In this document: piece after piece, positions 36,260-44,731 of the stretch
Position numbering within the stretch: position 1 is the first letter of the stretch
Layout: the number at the start of each line of letters is the position of its first letter
Source of the DNA: Streptomyces marispadix
GTDB lineage: Bacteria > Actinomycetota > Actinomycetes > Streptomycetales > Streptomycetaceae
Assembly: GCF_022524345.1 (NCBI RefSeq)
Contig: NZ_JAKWJU010000002.1
Span: 3,224,001-3,288,000 of the forward strand
Direction: 5' to 3'
Length of the DNA: 64,000 bases
Program-made: the position numbers and the translations under genes
Notes under the pieces: model-generated
What the model saw: only the letters and a program-made list of their open reading frames with translations
Database searches by the model: none
Told to the model about the DNA's origin: nothing

Positions 36260-36694
36260 GTGCCGTTCCCCCTCGATGCCCGCAGGGCTCACCCTGCCCT
36301 GGCTTGGCGTCGCCGCCTTCTCGCTCTTCTCCTGAGCGGTCTGTTCCTGGCGGCCTTCGACTGCGGAGTCCTCCTCCACGGTCCCGAGCACTCCCATGGC
36401 CCGGGCCATGGGAGTTCCCCTGCGGCCACTGCCGAAGTCTCAAGCGGCGATGTGGCCGCGGCCCATAAGGCGCCCCCCTTCGGGGAGTCCTGCTCGCTGC
36501 TCGGAGCCGACGACGAGGAGGGTCGCAACGAAGCCCGGCCGGGCCCGCCGACGCTGACTGCTCCTCCGGCCGCGGCGGCACGGGTCGCCGCCGCCGTCAC
36601 TCCGAGCACGACGCGGCCACCGCCCGCGGACATCGCCGACCACGCTCGCTCCGGCCGTTCCAGACTCACCGCCGTGTGCAGGTGGCGGATTTAG
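36260..36694 (+). CDS. Small membrane-anchored His-containing protein (DUF6153-like)
   Basis: 144 residues from a GTG at 36260, with GGAGG 4 bases upstream. One membrane segment (LLALLLSGLFLAAFDCGVLL) is followed by an extracytoplasmic HGPEHSHGPGHG cluster and a tail ending LTAVCRWRI, reminiscent of DUF6153-type proteins. An earlier ATG at 36122 would add 46 residues of poor character. It looks related in plan to the preceding gene, suggesting a tandem pair of His-rich surface proteins. Function inferred only from composition and context. Confidence 0.6.
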   Translation: MPFPLDARRAHPALAWRRRLLALLLSGLFLAAFDCGVLLHGPEHSHGPGHGSSPAATAEVSSGDVAAAHKAPPFGESCSLLGADDEEGRNEARPGPPTLTAPPAAAARVAAAVTPSTTRPPPADIADHARSGRSRLTAVCRWRI

Positions 36695-36825
36695 GCCGGC
36701 TTCGACGCAGCCGCACGAGGCGACTGCCGCGTGCCGCCGTGAAGGGACACAGCCTCCTGGCCGTGCCCCCGGCGGCCGGTGCGCGAGATGAGCACCCGAT
36801 GCCCATCATCGAATGAGAGCGGAAC

Positions 36826-37977
36826 ATGCCTTCCCAGACCACTGACATCACACCCCCCGCCCGCTCTGCCCTCTCCGGGCTTGTCGGCAACACCCCCGTC
36901 CTTCACATCTCCGAGCCGCTCGCCTGTGGCGGGCGCGGATTCTGGGCGAAGCTGGAGGGCTTCAACCCCGGAGGGATCAAGGACCGTCCTGCCCTGCACA
37001 TGGTCGAGCGCGCCCGTGCACGAGGCGATCTGCGTCCCGGCGCCCGCATCGTCGAATCCACCAGCGGCACCCTCGGCTTGGGCCTCGCCCTTGCCGGCAT
37101 GGTCTACGGACACCCCGTCACGCTGGTCACCGACCCGGGTCTGGAAGCCTCCATGACGCGGCTGTTGACCGCCTACGGAGCCCGGGTCGACGTCGTCGGC
37201 GAGCCGCATCCCACCGGCGGGTGGCAGCAGGCCCGCCGGGACCGCGTGGACCGACTGCGCTCGCAGCACCCGCAGTCGTGGTGCCCGGACCAGTACAACA
37301 ACCCCGACAACACCTCCGCCTACACGCCCCTCGCGCTGGAGATGGCCTCCGAGCTGGGTCACATCGACGTGCTGGTGTGCAGCGTGGGAACAGGCGGCCA
37401 CTCCGCGGGCGTCTCCCGCGTGCTGCAACAGCTCTACCCGGGGCTGAAGTTGGTCGGCGTGGACACCATCGGTTCGACGATCTTCGGGCAGGCCGCCCGG
37501 CCGCGGCTGATGCGCGGCCTGGGTTCCAGCATCTACCCTCGCAACGTCGCCTACGACCGCTTCAGCGAAGTGCACTGGGTGGCCCCGGGCGAGGCGGTGT
37601 GGACCTGCCGCCAACTGGCCAACTCCCACTACGCCACCGGCGGCTGGAGCGTCGGCGCGGTCGCCCTGGTCGCCGGGTGGCTGGCCCGTACGCTGCCCGC
37701 CCGGACCAGGATCGCGGCGATCTTCCCCGACGGCCCGCAGCGCTATCTGGGGACGGTCTTCGACGACGACTACTGCGCCGCCCACGGACTGCTCGACGAG
37801 CCCCCCGCACCCGAGCCGGAGGTGATCGGCCGCCCGGACGAGAAGGACGTCACCCGCTGGTCCCGGTGTACCACCGTCGTCGACCCCCTGGCTCTCTCCC
37901 CCAGGCCCCAGCGGGGGGCCAGGGCGTCGGCCTGCGCCCGGAAGCGGCCGCACACGAGCCCGAAGACGCCGACGTGA
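36826..37977 (+). CDS. PLP-dependent cysteine synthase/cystathionine beta-synthase family enzyme
   Basis: 383-residue fold-type II PLP enzyme. The N-terminus [15 protein letters not shown] and the PLP lysine in [16 protein letters not shown] are clear, as are the substrate loop [14 protein letters not shown] (the family's TSGNTG, with Leu for Asn), [19 protein letters not shown] (phosphate-binding GTGG) and [13 protein letters not shown]. The Asn-to-Leu change in the substrate loop suggests a non-canonical substrate rather than ordinary O-acetylserine sulfhydrylase. The C-terminus carries a basic tail of about 40 residues beyond the conserved end. A dedicated MFS gene follows 22 bases downstream, suggesting synthesis and export of a small molecule. 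The product is unknown. Confidence 0.88.
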   Translation: MPSQTTDITPPARSALSGLVGNTPVLHISEPLACGGRGFWAKLEGFNPGGIKDRPALHMVERARARGDLRPGARIVESTSGTLGLGLALAGMVYGHPVTLVTDPGLEASMTRLLTAYGARVDVVGEPHPTGGWQQARRDRVDRLRSQHPQSWCPDQYNNPDNTSAYTPLALEMASELGHIDVLVCSVGTGGHSAGVSRVLQQLYPGLKLVGVDTIGSTIFGQAARPRLMRGLGSSIYPRNVAYDRFSEVHWVAPGEAVWTCRQLANSHYATGGWSVGAVALVAGWLARTLPARTRIAAIFPDGPQRYLGTVFDDDYCAAHGLLDEPPAPEPEVIGRPDEKDVTRWSRCTTVVDPLALSPRPQRGARASACARKRPHTSPKTPT

Positions 37978-37999
37978 CGGGACCGGAGGAGGAGGGCCG

Positions 38000-39310
38000 A
38001 TGAGGGGCGTCATCGCGCAGACCCGCTCCTACGAGCGCAGCACGCAACTGCTGATGGCCAACCAGTTCACCATCAACTTCGGCTTCTACATGCTGATGCC
38101 GTACCTGGCCTCGCACCTGTCGGGAACGCTCGGCCTGGCCGGGTGGCTGGTCGGACTCGTCCTGGGCATCCGGAATTTCAGCCAGCAAGGCATGTTCCTC
38201 GTGGGCGGCACTCTGGCCGATCGGCTCGGCTACAAGCCGCTGATCGTCGCCGGCTGCGTACTGCGCACCCTCGGCTTCGCCACCCTGGGCCTGGTGGACT
38301 CCGTGCCCGCCCTCCTGGCGGCGTCGGCGGCGACAGGACTGGCCGGGGCGCTGTTCAATCCGGCCGTCCGCGCGTACCTCGTCGCGGATGCCGGGCCGCG
38401 GCGGATCGAAGCCTTCGCGCTGTTCAACATCTACTACCAGGCCGGAATCCTGCTCGGCCCGATGGTGGGCATGCTGCTGACCGGCATCGACTTCCGGGTC
38501 ACCTGCCTGGTCTCCGCCGGGATCTTCACCTTGCTGAGCATCGTGCAGATCCGGGCGCTGCCCGCCCGCCGGGGCAACGACGCGAAGGACAGCCACGGCG
38601 GACGGCAGGAGAGCGTGCTGGCCCAGTGGCGCAGCATCGTGGCCAATCCTTCGTTCCTGCTCTTCTCCACCGCCATGATCGGCTTCTACGTCATGCAGTT
38701 CCAGGTCTATCTCGCACTGCCGCTCGAGGTACGGCGGCTGGGAGGCCAGGGAGCGTTCGGCACCGCCGCGGTGGCGTTGCTCTTCGCCGTCTCCGGACTG
38801 AGCACCATCCTCGGCCAGACCAGGATCACCGCATGGTGCAAGACGCGGATGGCGCCGGGCCAGGCCCTCACCCTGGGGCTGCTGACGATGGGGGCGGCGT
38901 TCGTCCCGCTGCTGGCGGCGACGGCGATTCCCGTGCCGGACGGCGGAGTCGGCCGCTGGCTGCTGGCGGCGGTGCCCCCGACCCTCGCCGCCTGGCTGCT
39001 GGCCATCGGGACGATGATCGCCTATCCCTTCGAGATGGACACCATCGTCCGCCTCTGCAGGGACCGGCTCGTAGCGACCCATTACGGGCTCTACAACACC
39101 ATCTGCGGCATCGGGATCACGCTCGGGAATCTACTGACCGGAGGGGCGCTGGACGCCGCCCGCGCGGCCGGTATCGCCGCGATCCCCTGGGCCGCGCTGC
39201 TCGCGGTCGGCGTCGCCTGCGGCGCGGCCCTGTACGGACTGCACCGCTCAGGCCGCCTCGCGACCCCTGCGGCAGCCGTACCGCCCGAACCCGCGGCCAC
39301 GTCCTCGTAG
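38000..39310 (+). CDS. MFS exporter (MdtH/YcaD-like)
   Basis: 436-residue major facilitator protein with about 12 membrane segments: INFGFYMLMPYLASHLSGTL, then LVGLVLGIRNFSQQGMFLVG and motif A as GGTLADRLGYKPLIVAG. The conserved RxF/GxRxFxQQ segment in helix 2 is typical of MdtH-like drug or metabolite exporters. GGAGGAGG lies before the ATG at 38000, and it follows the PLP-enzyme gene closely. It probably exports the product of that enzyme, an inference from operon structure. A strong hairpin terminator ends the unit. Confidence 0.92.
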   Translation: MRGVIAQTRSYERSTQLLMANQFTINFGFYMLMPYLASHLSGTLGLAGWLVGLVLGIRNFSQQGMFLVGGTLADRLGYKPLIVAGCVLRTLGFATLGLVDSVPALLAASAATGLAGALFNPAVRAYLVADAGPRRIEAFALFNIYYQAGILLGPMVGMLLTGIDFRVTCLVSAGIFTLLSIVQIRALPARRGNDAKDSHGGRQESVLAQWRSIVANPSFLLFSTAMIGFYVMQFQVYLALPLEVRRLGGQGAFGTAAVALLFAVSGLSTILGQTRITAWCKTRMAPGQALTLGLLTMGAAFVPLLAATAIPVPDGGVGRWLLAAVPPTLAAWLLAIGTMIAYPFEMDTIVRLCRDRLVATHYGLYNTICGIGITLGNLLTGGALDAARAAGIAAIPWAALLAVGVACGAALYGLHRSGRLATPAAAVPPEPAATSS

Positions 39311-39325
39311 ACCGGCAGGGATGAG

Positions 39326-39355
39326 GGGGCGGGCGGTGCGATCACCGCCCGCCCC
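39326..39355 (+). terminator. Terminator after the PLP enzyme/MFS operon
   Basis: A 13-bp perfect stem (39326-39338 with 39343-39355; core GGGCGGGCGGTG / CACCGCCCGCCC) around a 4-base loop CGAT, 16 bases after the MFS stop. Confidence 0.85.
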
Positions 39356-39752
39356 TGGGACGCATCTTCCGGGCACCTATCGCGCGCCGTCCCGTACCAG
39401 GGTCACGACCCGTACGAGCCTCCTCATCGCAACTGGTGGAGTCACCACCGACCCGTGAAGAGGCCGCACGCCTTGAAGCCCGGCCCGGCCCCGAGGAGTT
39501 GACCGGACGTGAACACCGACCGGCTACCCGGCACTCACCCCGGCCTGATCAACTCCGGCCGCAGCAACTGAAGATCATCAAGCGGGGCCCGCGCTGAGGA
39601 CATCGTCCCAGCACGGGCCCTTATGGGTAGAAAAGGCCGATACGTGGCATATCGCGCAGCTCAAAGGACGGTTGACGCCTCGCTCAACGAGAAACGGGCC
39701 CCTGCCAATGATTTCGTCACTGGCAGAGACCCGTTCCGTCGGTGTCTCTCTG
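39356..39752. other. Intergenic region next to tRNA-Leu
   Basis: About 400 bases without a recognisable gene between the MFS terminator and the 3' end of tRNA-Leu. I looked for a repeat of the tRNA 3' end (attachment site) and saw none. Confidence 0.5.
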
Positions 39753-39836
39753 TGCGCGAGGGGGGAGTTGAACCCCCACGTCCTTTCGGACACTGGAACC
39801 TGAATCCAGCGCGTCTGCCTATTCCGCCACCCGCGC
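39753..39836 (-). tRNA. tRNA-Leu (anticodon CAG)
   Basis: An 84-base type II tRNA on the minus strand. The acceptor GCGCGGG pairs with CTCGCGC (one G-T), discriminator A. The anticodon stem CTGGA/TCCAG encloses loop TTCAGGT, giving anticodon CAG. A long variable arm (TGTCCGAAAGGACG) and the T arm GGGGGTTCAACTCCCCC complete the fold. CCA is not encoded. It reads CUG codons, the most used Leu codon in high-GC genomes. Confidence 0.97.
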
Positions 39837-40210
39837 ATCGGGTGCCTCCCACCTGAGCGGGAGAGCGGTCGACGGGGCTCCGCGGAGCGCCTGCCGACGT
39901 CCAAAAGATTAGCACGCTGGCCGTGGTGGCTTCACATCCGTATCAGCGCCGCAGGTGTGTGCGCGACTACGGGACACTGGCTTCGGGGAGACCGCGATCC
40001 ATGCGAGGGTGTGACGGCGTGCGGGCGGAAGCACGCGGGATGTGAGAGGTGACACTCCTGCGTCGGGCCCCACAGGGGAACCACCCGCTACCGCCGCGCG
40101 TGGATACGATCAGTAAGCAGTACCGGACCGACGTACGAACAGAGCACGGGCGCCCCCGGGTGACACTGGAGGCGCACTAGAGCCGAGGGCATCTGGGAAG
40201 GAGGTGCAAC
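39837..40210. other. Promoter region of the fhaA-pbpA cluster
   Basis: About 370 bases between divergent tRNA-Leu and fhaA. GGAAGGAGG just before the fhaA GTG is a strong ribosome site. Promoter elements for both directions should lie here; none stands out. Confidence 0.5.
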
Positions 40211-41029
40211 GTGGGAGTTCTGAAGCGCTTCGAGCAGCGGCTCGAGGGTCTGGTCAACGGCACCTTCGCGAAGGTGTTCAAGTCCGAAGTCCAGCCTGTG
40301 GAGATTGCCGGCGCCCTCCAGCGTGAGTGCGACAACAACGCGACGATCTGGAACCGCGACCGCACGGTCGTGCCCAACGACTTCATCGTCGAACTGAGCG
40401 CACCCGACTACGAGCGCCTCAGCCCGTACTCCGGCCAACTGGGCGACGAACTGGGCGGAATGGTACGCGACTACGCGAAGCAGCAGCGCTACACCTTCAT
40501 GGGATCGGTCAAGGTCCACCTGGAGAAGGCCGACGAACTCGACACGGGGCTCTACCGCGTACGCAGCCGCACCCTCGCCTCCAGCGCCTCGCAGCAGCCG
40601 CAGCGCGCGGGCGGCGCACCCAACAACGCCTATGGCGGCCAAGGCGGTTACCCGCCGGGCCCCGGGCCTTCCGGCGCACCGCCGATGCCCGCGGGGCCGC
40701 CTCCCGGTTACGCCCCCGGCTCCGGCGGCGGCGCGATGCCCCGTGCGGAGACGAGGCGTTGGATCGAGATCAACGGCAACCGCCACCAGATCTCCCGCCC
40801 CACGCTCGTTCTCGGCCGAAGCACCGAGGCCGACGTGCGGGTCGACGATCCCGGAGTCTCGCGCCGCCACTGCGAGATCCGTGCCGGAGACCCGGCCTCG
40901 ATCCAGGATCTCGGATCCACCAACGGCATCGTGGTGGACGGACAGCACACCACTCGCGCTACGCTCCGCGACGGCTCACGCATCGTCGTGGGCAGCACCA
41001 CGATCATTTACCGGCAAGCCGAAGGGTGA
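40211..41029 (+). CDS. fhaA: FhaA: DUF3662 and FHA-domain phosphothreonine-binding protein
   Basis: 272 residues. The N-terminal DUF3662 domain (about 1-115) reads VLKRFEQRLEGLVNGTFAKV then EVQPVEIAGALQRECDNNA. A Pro/Gly-rich linker follows, then an FHA domain (about 180-270) with the phosphothreonine-binding residues in LVLGRSTEADVRVDD, SRRHCEIRA and DLGSTNGIVVDG. FHA domains bind phosphorylated PknB substrates, including MviN/FhaA partners in actinobacterial cell-wall synthesis. The GTG at 40211 has a strong GGAGG site. It opens a co-oriented cluster; the next gene starts 9 bases after its stop. Confidence 0.96.
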   Translation: MGVLKRFEQRLEGLVNGTFAKVFKSEVQPVEIAGALQRECDNNATIWNRDRTVVPNDFIVELSAPDYERLSPYSGQLGDELGGMVRDYAKQQRYTFMGSVKVHLEKADELDTGLYRVRSRTLASSASQQPQRAGGAPNNAYGGQGGYPPGPGPSGAPPMPAGPPPGYAPGSGGGAMPRAETRRWIEINGNRHQISRPTLVLGRSTEADVRVDDPGVSRRHCEIRAGDPASIQDLGSTNGIVVDGQHTTRATLRDGSRIVVGSTTIIYRQAEG

Positions 41030-41038
41030 AGCGGGGGC

Positions 41039-41547
41039 ATGTCAGAGCTGACCCTCACGGTCATGCGGCTGGGTTTTCTCGCCGTACTGTGGCTGTTCGT
41101 CATCGTGGCCGTGCAGGTCATCCGCAGCGATCTGTTCGGTACGCGCGTGACGCAGCGCGCGGCACGGCGGGCCGAGGGCCAGCGGCCCCAGCAGCGCCAG
41201 CAGCCCCCGAGGCAGCAGGGGGGCGCCGCGGCGGCGGCGGGCGCGGGCGGAACGCACCGAGCAAGCTCGTCGTCACAGAAGGGTCGTTGACCGGTACCAC
41301 GGTCGCCCTCCAGGGGCAGACGATCACGCTCGGCCGTGCTCACGACTCCACAATCGTGCTGGATGACGACTACGCCTCCAGCAGGCATGCCAGGATCTAC
41401 CCGGACCGTGACGGCCAGTGGATCGTCGAGGATCTCGGGTCCACCAACGGCACGTATCTCGACCGGACCCGACTCACCACACCGACGCCGATCCAGCCCG
41501 GAGCGCCGATCCGTATCGGCAAGACGGTCATCGAGCTGCGGAAGTAG
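41039..41547 (+). pseudogene. fhaB: FhaB: membrane-anchored FHA-domain protein, frameshifted
   Basis: The N-terminal anchor (MSELTLTVMRLGFLAVLWLF then VIVAVQVIRSDLFGTRVTQR) and the C-terminal FHA domain (KLVVTEGSLTGTTVALQGQT, TLGRAHDSTIVLDDDYASSR, VEDLGSTNGTYLDRTRL) lie in different frames. The crossing point is within the Gln/Pro/Gly-rich linker, most likely the six-G run at 41218-41223. One added G would join the halves into a protein of about 169 residues, the normal size and domain order. The FHA domain is otherwise intact. The protein normally recruits phosphorylated partners to the membrane at the division site. A sequencing error is the simplest explanation for a core gene; slippage is possible. 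Confidence 0.85.
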
Positions 41548-41579
41548 TTACAGATCATGACGACCGGAGGGTGGGCACC

Positions 41580-43150
41580 GTGCGGATGTATCCGGAGCCG
41601 ACGGGCGAGGTGCGCATGAGTCTGTCACTGCGCTTCGCCGCCGGATCTCACGACGGCATGATCCGGGACCACAACGAGGACTCCGGATACGCCGGCCCGC
41701 GCCTGCTCGCGGTCGCCGACGGCATGGGCGGGCAGGCCGCGGGAGAGGTCGCCAGCTCCGAGGTGATCTCCACCATCGTCCAACTCGACGAGGACATCCC
41801 CGGATCGGACATCCTCACCTCCCTCGGCGTCGCCGTGCAGCGCGCCAACGACCAACTGCGCGTCATGGTCGAGGAGGACCCGCAGCTCGAAGGCATGGGC
41901 ACCACGCTCACCGCGCTGCTGTGGACCGGACGCACGCGCTCGGGCTCGTACACGTAGGGGACTCGCGCGCGTATCTGCTGCGCGACGGTCAGCTCACGCA
42001 GATCACCCAGGACCACACCTGGGTGCAGAAGCTCGTCGACGAGGGCCGGATCACCGAGGAGGAAGCCACCACCCACCCGCAGCGCTCACTGCTGATGCGC
42101 GCGCTGGGCAGCGGCGACCACGTCGAACCCGACCTGTCCATCAGGGAAGTGAGAGCCGGGGACCGCTACCTCATCTGCTCCGACGGGCTGCCCACGGTCG
42201 TCAGTCCGCAGACCATCGAGGAAGCCCTCGCCAGCTACCAGGGCCCGCAGGAGACCGTGCAGGAGCTGATCCAGCTCGCGCTGCGCGGCGGCGGCCCCGA
42301 CAACATCACGTGCATCGTCGCGGACGTCGTCGACGTCGACGAGAACGACGCTCTCGGGCGGCAGTTGAACGACACCCCGGTCGTCGTCGGCGCGGTCGCA
42401 GAGTCGCAGACGCCGCTCGGCGGTGCCGGTGCGATGAGTACGCCCGCCGCGCGAGCCGCCGAACTCGGCCGCAGCGCGGGCCAGTCCGTGCCGCCGCAGA
42501 ACCCCGGGGGCGAGGGCTTCGGGCCGCCCGGCAGCGGCAACCTGGCCGGTCCGCCCGGGGGCAGCTTCGGCACGTACACCGAGGACGACTTCGTCAAGCA
42601 CGGCGGCGGCAGGAAGTGGCTGCGCCGGTCGGTGTGGATCGCGCTCGTCGCCATCGTCGTCGGCGGCGGCCTCTACGGCGGTTACCGCTGGACCCAGACC
42701 CAGTACTACGTCGGCGCCAACGACGACCACATCGCGCTCTACCGGGGCATCAGCCAGGAGTTGGCGGGCATCAGCCTGCACGAGGTCTACCAGGACCGCC
42801 CCGGAGTCGAACTCAAGTACCTGCCGGGCTACCAGCGCAACCAGGTGCGCGAGACCATCGCGGCCAGCAGCTCCGGCGAAGCACGCGACAAGGCCGACGA
42901 GTTGGAGGCTCAGGCCGAGGTCTGCCGGATCGTCGCCGAGCAGCGCGTCCAGCCCCCGGCCGACGAGGGCAAGAAGAAGGACGAGCCGGACAAGCAGGGC
43001 GACGCCGGCAAGAAGCCGTCAGAGGGCGCCGGTTCGGCCAACGAGCCCGGCGACGGCAAGGGCCAGGCGAGCGACTCCCCGTCGCCGTCGCCCAGCCCGA
43101 AGCTCTCGGAGAAGCAGCAGCAGCTCGCCAAGCAGTGCACCGCGCCGTAG
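41580..43150 (+). pseudogene. pstP: PstP: PP2C-family Ser/Thr phosphatase, frameshifted
   Basis: PP2C phosphatase opposing the Ser/Thr kinases. From GTG 41580 (GGAGGG 8 bases upstream) the first frame encodes [33 protein letters not shown] and [13 protein letters not shown], then hits a stop at 41957. The domain continues in another frame with [30 protein letters not shown] and [16 protein letters not shown]. Removing one CG from the CGCACGCGC stretch at about 41931-41940 restores the family sequence. After the catalytic domain come a linker, one membrane helix ([18 protein letters not shown]) and an extracytoplasmic Lys/Glu/Ser/Pro-rich tail. Metal-binding Asp residues are all present across the two frames. 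Confidence 0.87.
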
Positions 43151-43166
43151 GGGGGCTCCGGCAGCT

Positions 43167-44561
43167 ATGAGCAGCAACATCATGACCAACACCGGCAGCA
43201 ATACGACGGTCTCCCCGGGGGGCCTTCCCAGCCGCCGCAACACCGAGCTGGCGCTGCTGATCTTCGCCGTGCTCATCCCCGTCTTCGCCTACGCCAACGT
43301 CGGGCTCGCCAAGGACGGCGAACTCCCGGCCGGAATGCTGGGTTACGGCGCGGGCCTGTGCCTGCTCGCCGGCGTCGCGCACATGGTCGTCAGGCGCTGG
43401 GCCCCGTACGCGGACCCGCTGATGCTGCCGATCGCCACGCTGCTCAACGGCATGGGCCTCGTGCTGATCTACCGGCTCGACCTCGAACCGCTGCCGGGCG
43501 GCGCCGCGGCGCCCACGCAGCTCATGTGGTCGACGCTCGGCGTCGGGCTGTTCGTCGCGGTACTGGTCTTCCTCAAGGACCACCGCGTGCTCCAGCGCTA
43601 CACGTACATCTCGATGGTGACGGCGCTGATCCTGCTGATCCTTCCCGTGTTCTTCCCGGCCCGCTTCGGCGCCCGGATCTGGATCACGATCCCCGGCGTC
43701 GGCTCGTTGCAGCCGGGCGAGTTCGCGAAGATCATCATCGCGGTCTTCTTCGCCGGCTACCTCATGGTCAAGCGCGACGCACTCGCGCTCGCCAGCCGCC
43801 GCTTCATGGGCCTGTATCTGCCGCGCGGCCGCGACTTGGGCCCGATCCTCGTGATCTGGGGACTGTCGGTCCTCATCCTCGTCTTCGAGACCGACCTCGG
43901 CACCTCGCTGCTGTTCTTCGGTCTCTTCGTCGTGATGCTCTACGTCGCCACGGAGCGCACGAGCTGGATCGTCTTCGGGCTCGGGCTGACCGTCGTGGGC
44001 GCCGTCGCCGTCGCCAGCTTCGAGCCGCATGTGCAAAGCCGCGTGGACGACTGGCTCGACCCCATGCAGGCGTTCCAGAACGGGTCGGAGCAGCCCGCGC
44101 AGGCGCTGTGGGCCTTCGGCTCCGGCGGAGTGCTCGGCTCCGGGCTCGGGCAGGGCTTCTCGCGGCTCATCGGCTTCGCCGCCAAGAGCGACTACATCTT
44201 CGCCACCGTCGGCGAGGAACTCGGCCTCGCCGGTGTGATGGCCATGCTGCTGCTGTACGGGCTGCTCGTGGAGCGCGGCATCCGCACCTCCCTCGCCGCC
44301 CGCGACCCCTTCGGCAAGCTTCTCGCCGTCGGCCTCTCCGCAGCCTTCGGCATCCAGGTCTTCGTCGTCGCGGGCGGCGTGATGGGCCTCATCCCGCTCA
44401 CCGGTATGACGATGCCGTTCCTCGCGCAGGGCGGTTCGTCCGTCATCGCCAACTGGGCGCTCGTGGCGATCCTGTTGAAGATCAGCGACACGGCACGGCG
44501 GCCCGCCCCGGCACCGGCTCCCTCGCCGGACGCCGAGATGACCCAGGTGGTACGCCCATGA
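43167..44561 (+). CDS. ftsW: FtsW/RodA/SpoVE-family peptidoglycan polymerase
   Basis: 464-residue SEDS-family membrane glycosyltransferase with about ten membrane segments. Hallmarks: ARIWITIPGVGSLQPGEFAK, the Asp-containing VFETDLGTSLLFFGLFVVML (catalytic Asp region), SFEPHVQSRVDDWLDPM, and the terminal signature MGLIPLTGMTMPFLAQGGSS. It works with the class B PBP encoded just downstream. The ATG follows the pstP stop by 16 bases. Its stop TGA overlaps the ATG (44558) of a 57-codon frame. Whether it is the FtsW, RodA or SfrA-type paralogue cannot be told from this gene alone; synteny with pbpA/pknB suggests the RodA-like copy of this cluster. Confidence 0.95.
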   Translation: MSSNIMTNTGSNTTVSPGGLPSRRNTELALLIFAVLIPVFAYANVGLAKDGELPAGMLGYGAGLCLLAGVAHMVVRRWAPYADPLMLPIATLLNGMGLVLIYRLDLEPLPGGAAAPTQLMWSTLGVGLFVAVLVFLKDHRVLQRYTYISMVTALILLILPVFFPARFGARIWITIPGVGSLQPGEFAKIIIAVFFAGYLMVKRDALALASRRFMGLYLPRGRDLGPILVIWGLSVLILVFETDLGTSLLFFGLFVVMLYVATERTSWIVFGLGLTVVGAVAVASFEPHVQSRVDDWLDPMQAFQNGSEQPAQALWAFGSGGVLGSGLGQGFSRLIGFAAKSDYIFATVGEELGLAGVMAMLLLYGLLVERGIRTSLAARDPFGKLLAVGLSAAFGIQVFVVAGGVMGLIPLTGMTMPFLAQGGSSVIANWALVAILLKISDTARRPAPAPAPSPDAEMTQVVRP

Positions 44562-44731
44562 GCCCGGCCCCGGACGCGAGGACCGCCCCGTACACGAAGG
44601 CCGTGTTCAAGAAGGCCCCGTACGCCACCCCGTACGAGACGGCCCTCTCGGACATGACCCCCTCGGACATGACCGCCACGAACCCGACCGCGCACGTGAA
44701 CCGGCTACCCGCACGAGGTGATGCACAGTGA
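44558..44731 (+). CDS. 57-codon frame bridging ftsW and pbpA (putative small protein)
   Basis: The ATG at 44558 overlaps the ftsW stop (ATGA), and its own stop TGA (44729-44731) overlaps the pbpA GTG start (GTGA), so it fills the gap between the genes exactly. The product begins MSPAPDARTAPYTKAVFKKA and ends VNRLPARGDAQ. It is hydrophilic and Ala/Pro/Thr-rich, with repeats of KAPYATPYET-like and SDMTPSDMT segments and no membrane helix. It could be a real translationally coupled peptide or simply an open frame through GC-rich spacer. No family recognised. Confidence 0.4.
   Translation: MSPAPDARTAPYTKAVFKKAPYATPYETALSDMTPSDMTATNPTAHVNRLPARGDAQ

Noticed and set aside
37890..38003. Possible frameshift at the 3' end of the cysteine-synthase-like gene
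   Set aside because: Another frame overlaps the MFS start (ATGA), but the chosen frame keeps fully GC third positions to its stop and a separate GGAGG site serves the MFS gene, so no correction is needed.
39356..39836. tRNA-Leu as an integration site for a mobile element
   Set aside because: No integrase, excisionase or duplicated tRNA 3' end was found nearby, and the genes to the left look chromosomal.
39578..39915. Minus-strand reading frames across tRNA-Leu
   Set aside because: They are translations of the tRNA itself (the familiar Arg/Gly-rich tRNA-derived frames) and have no independent coding support.
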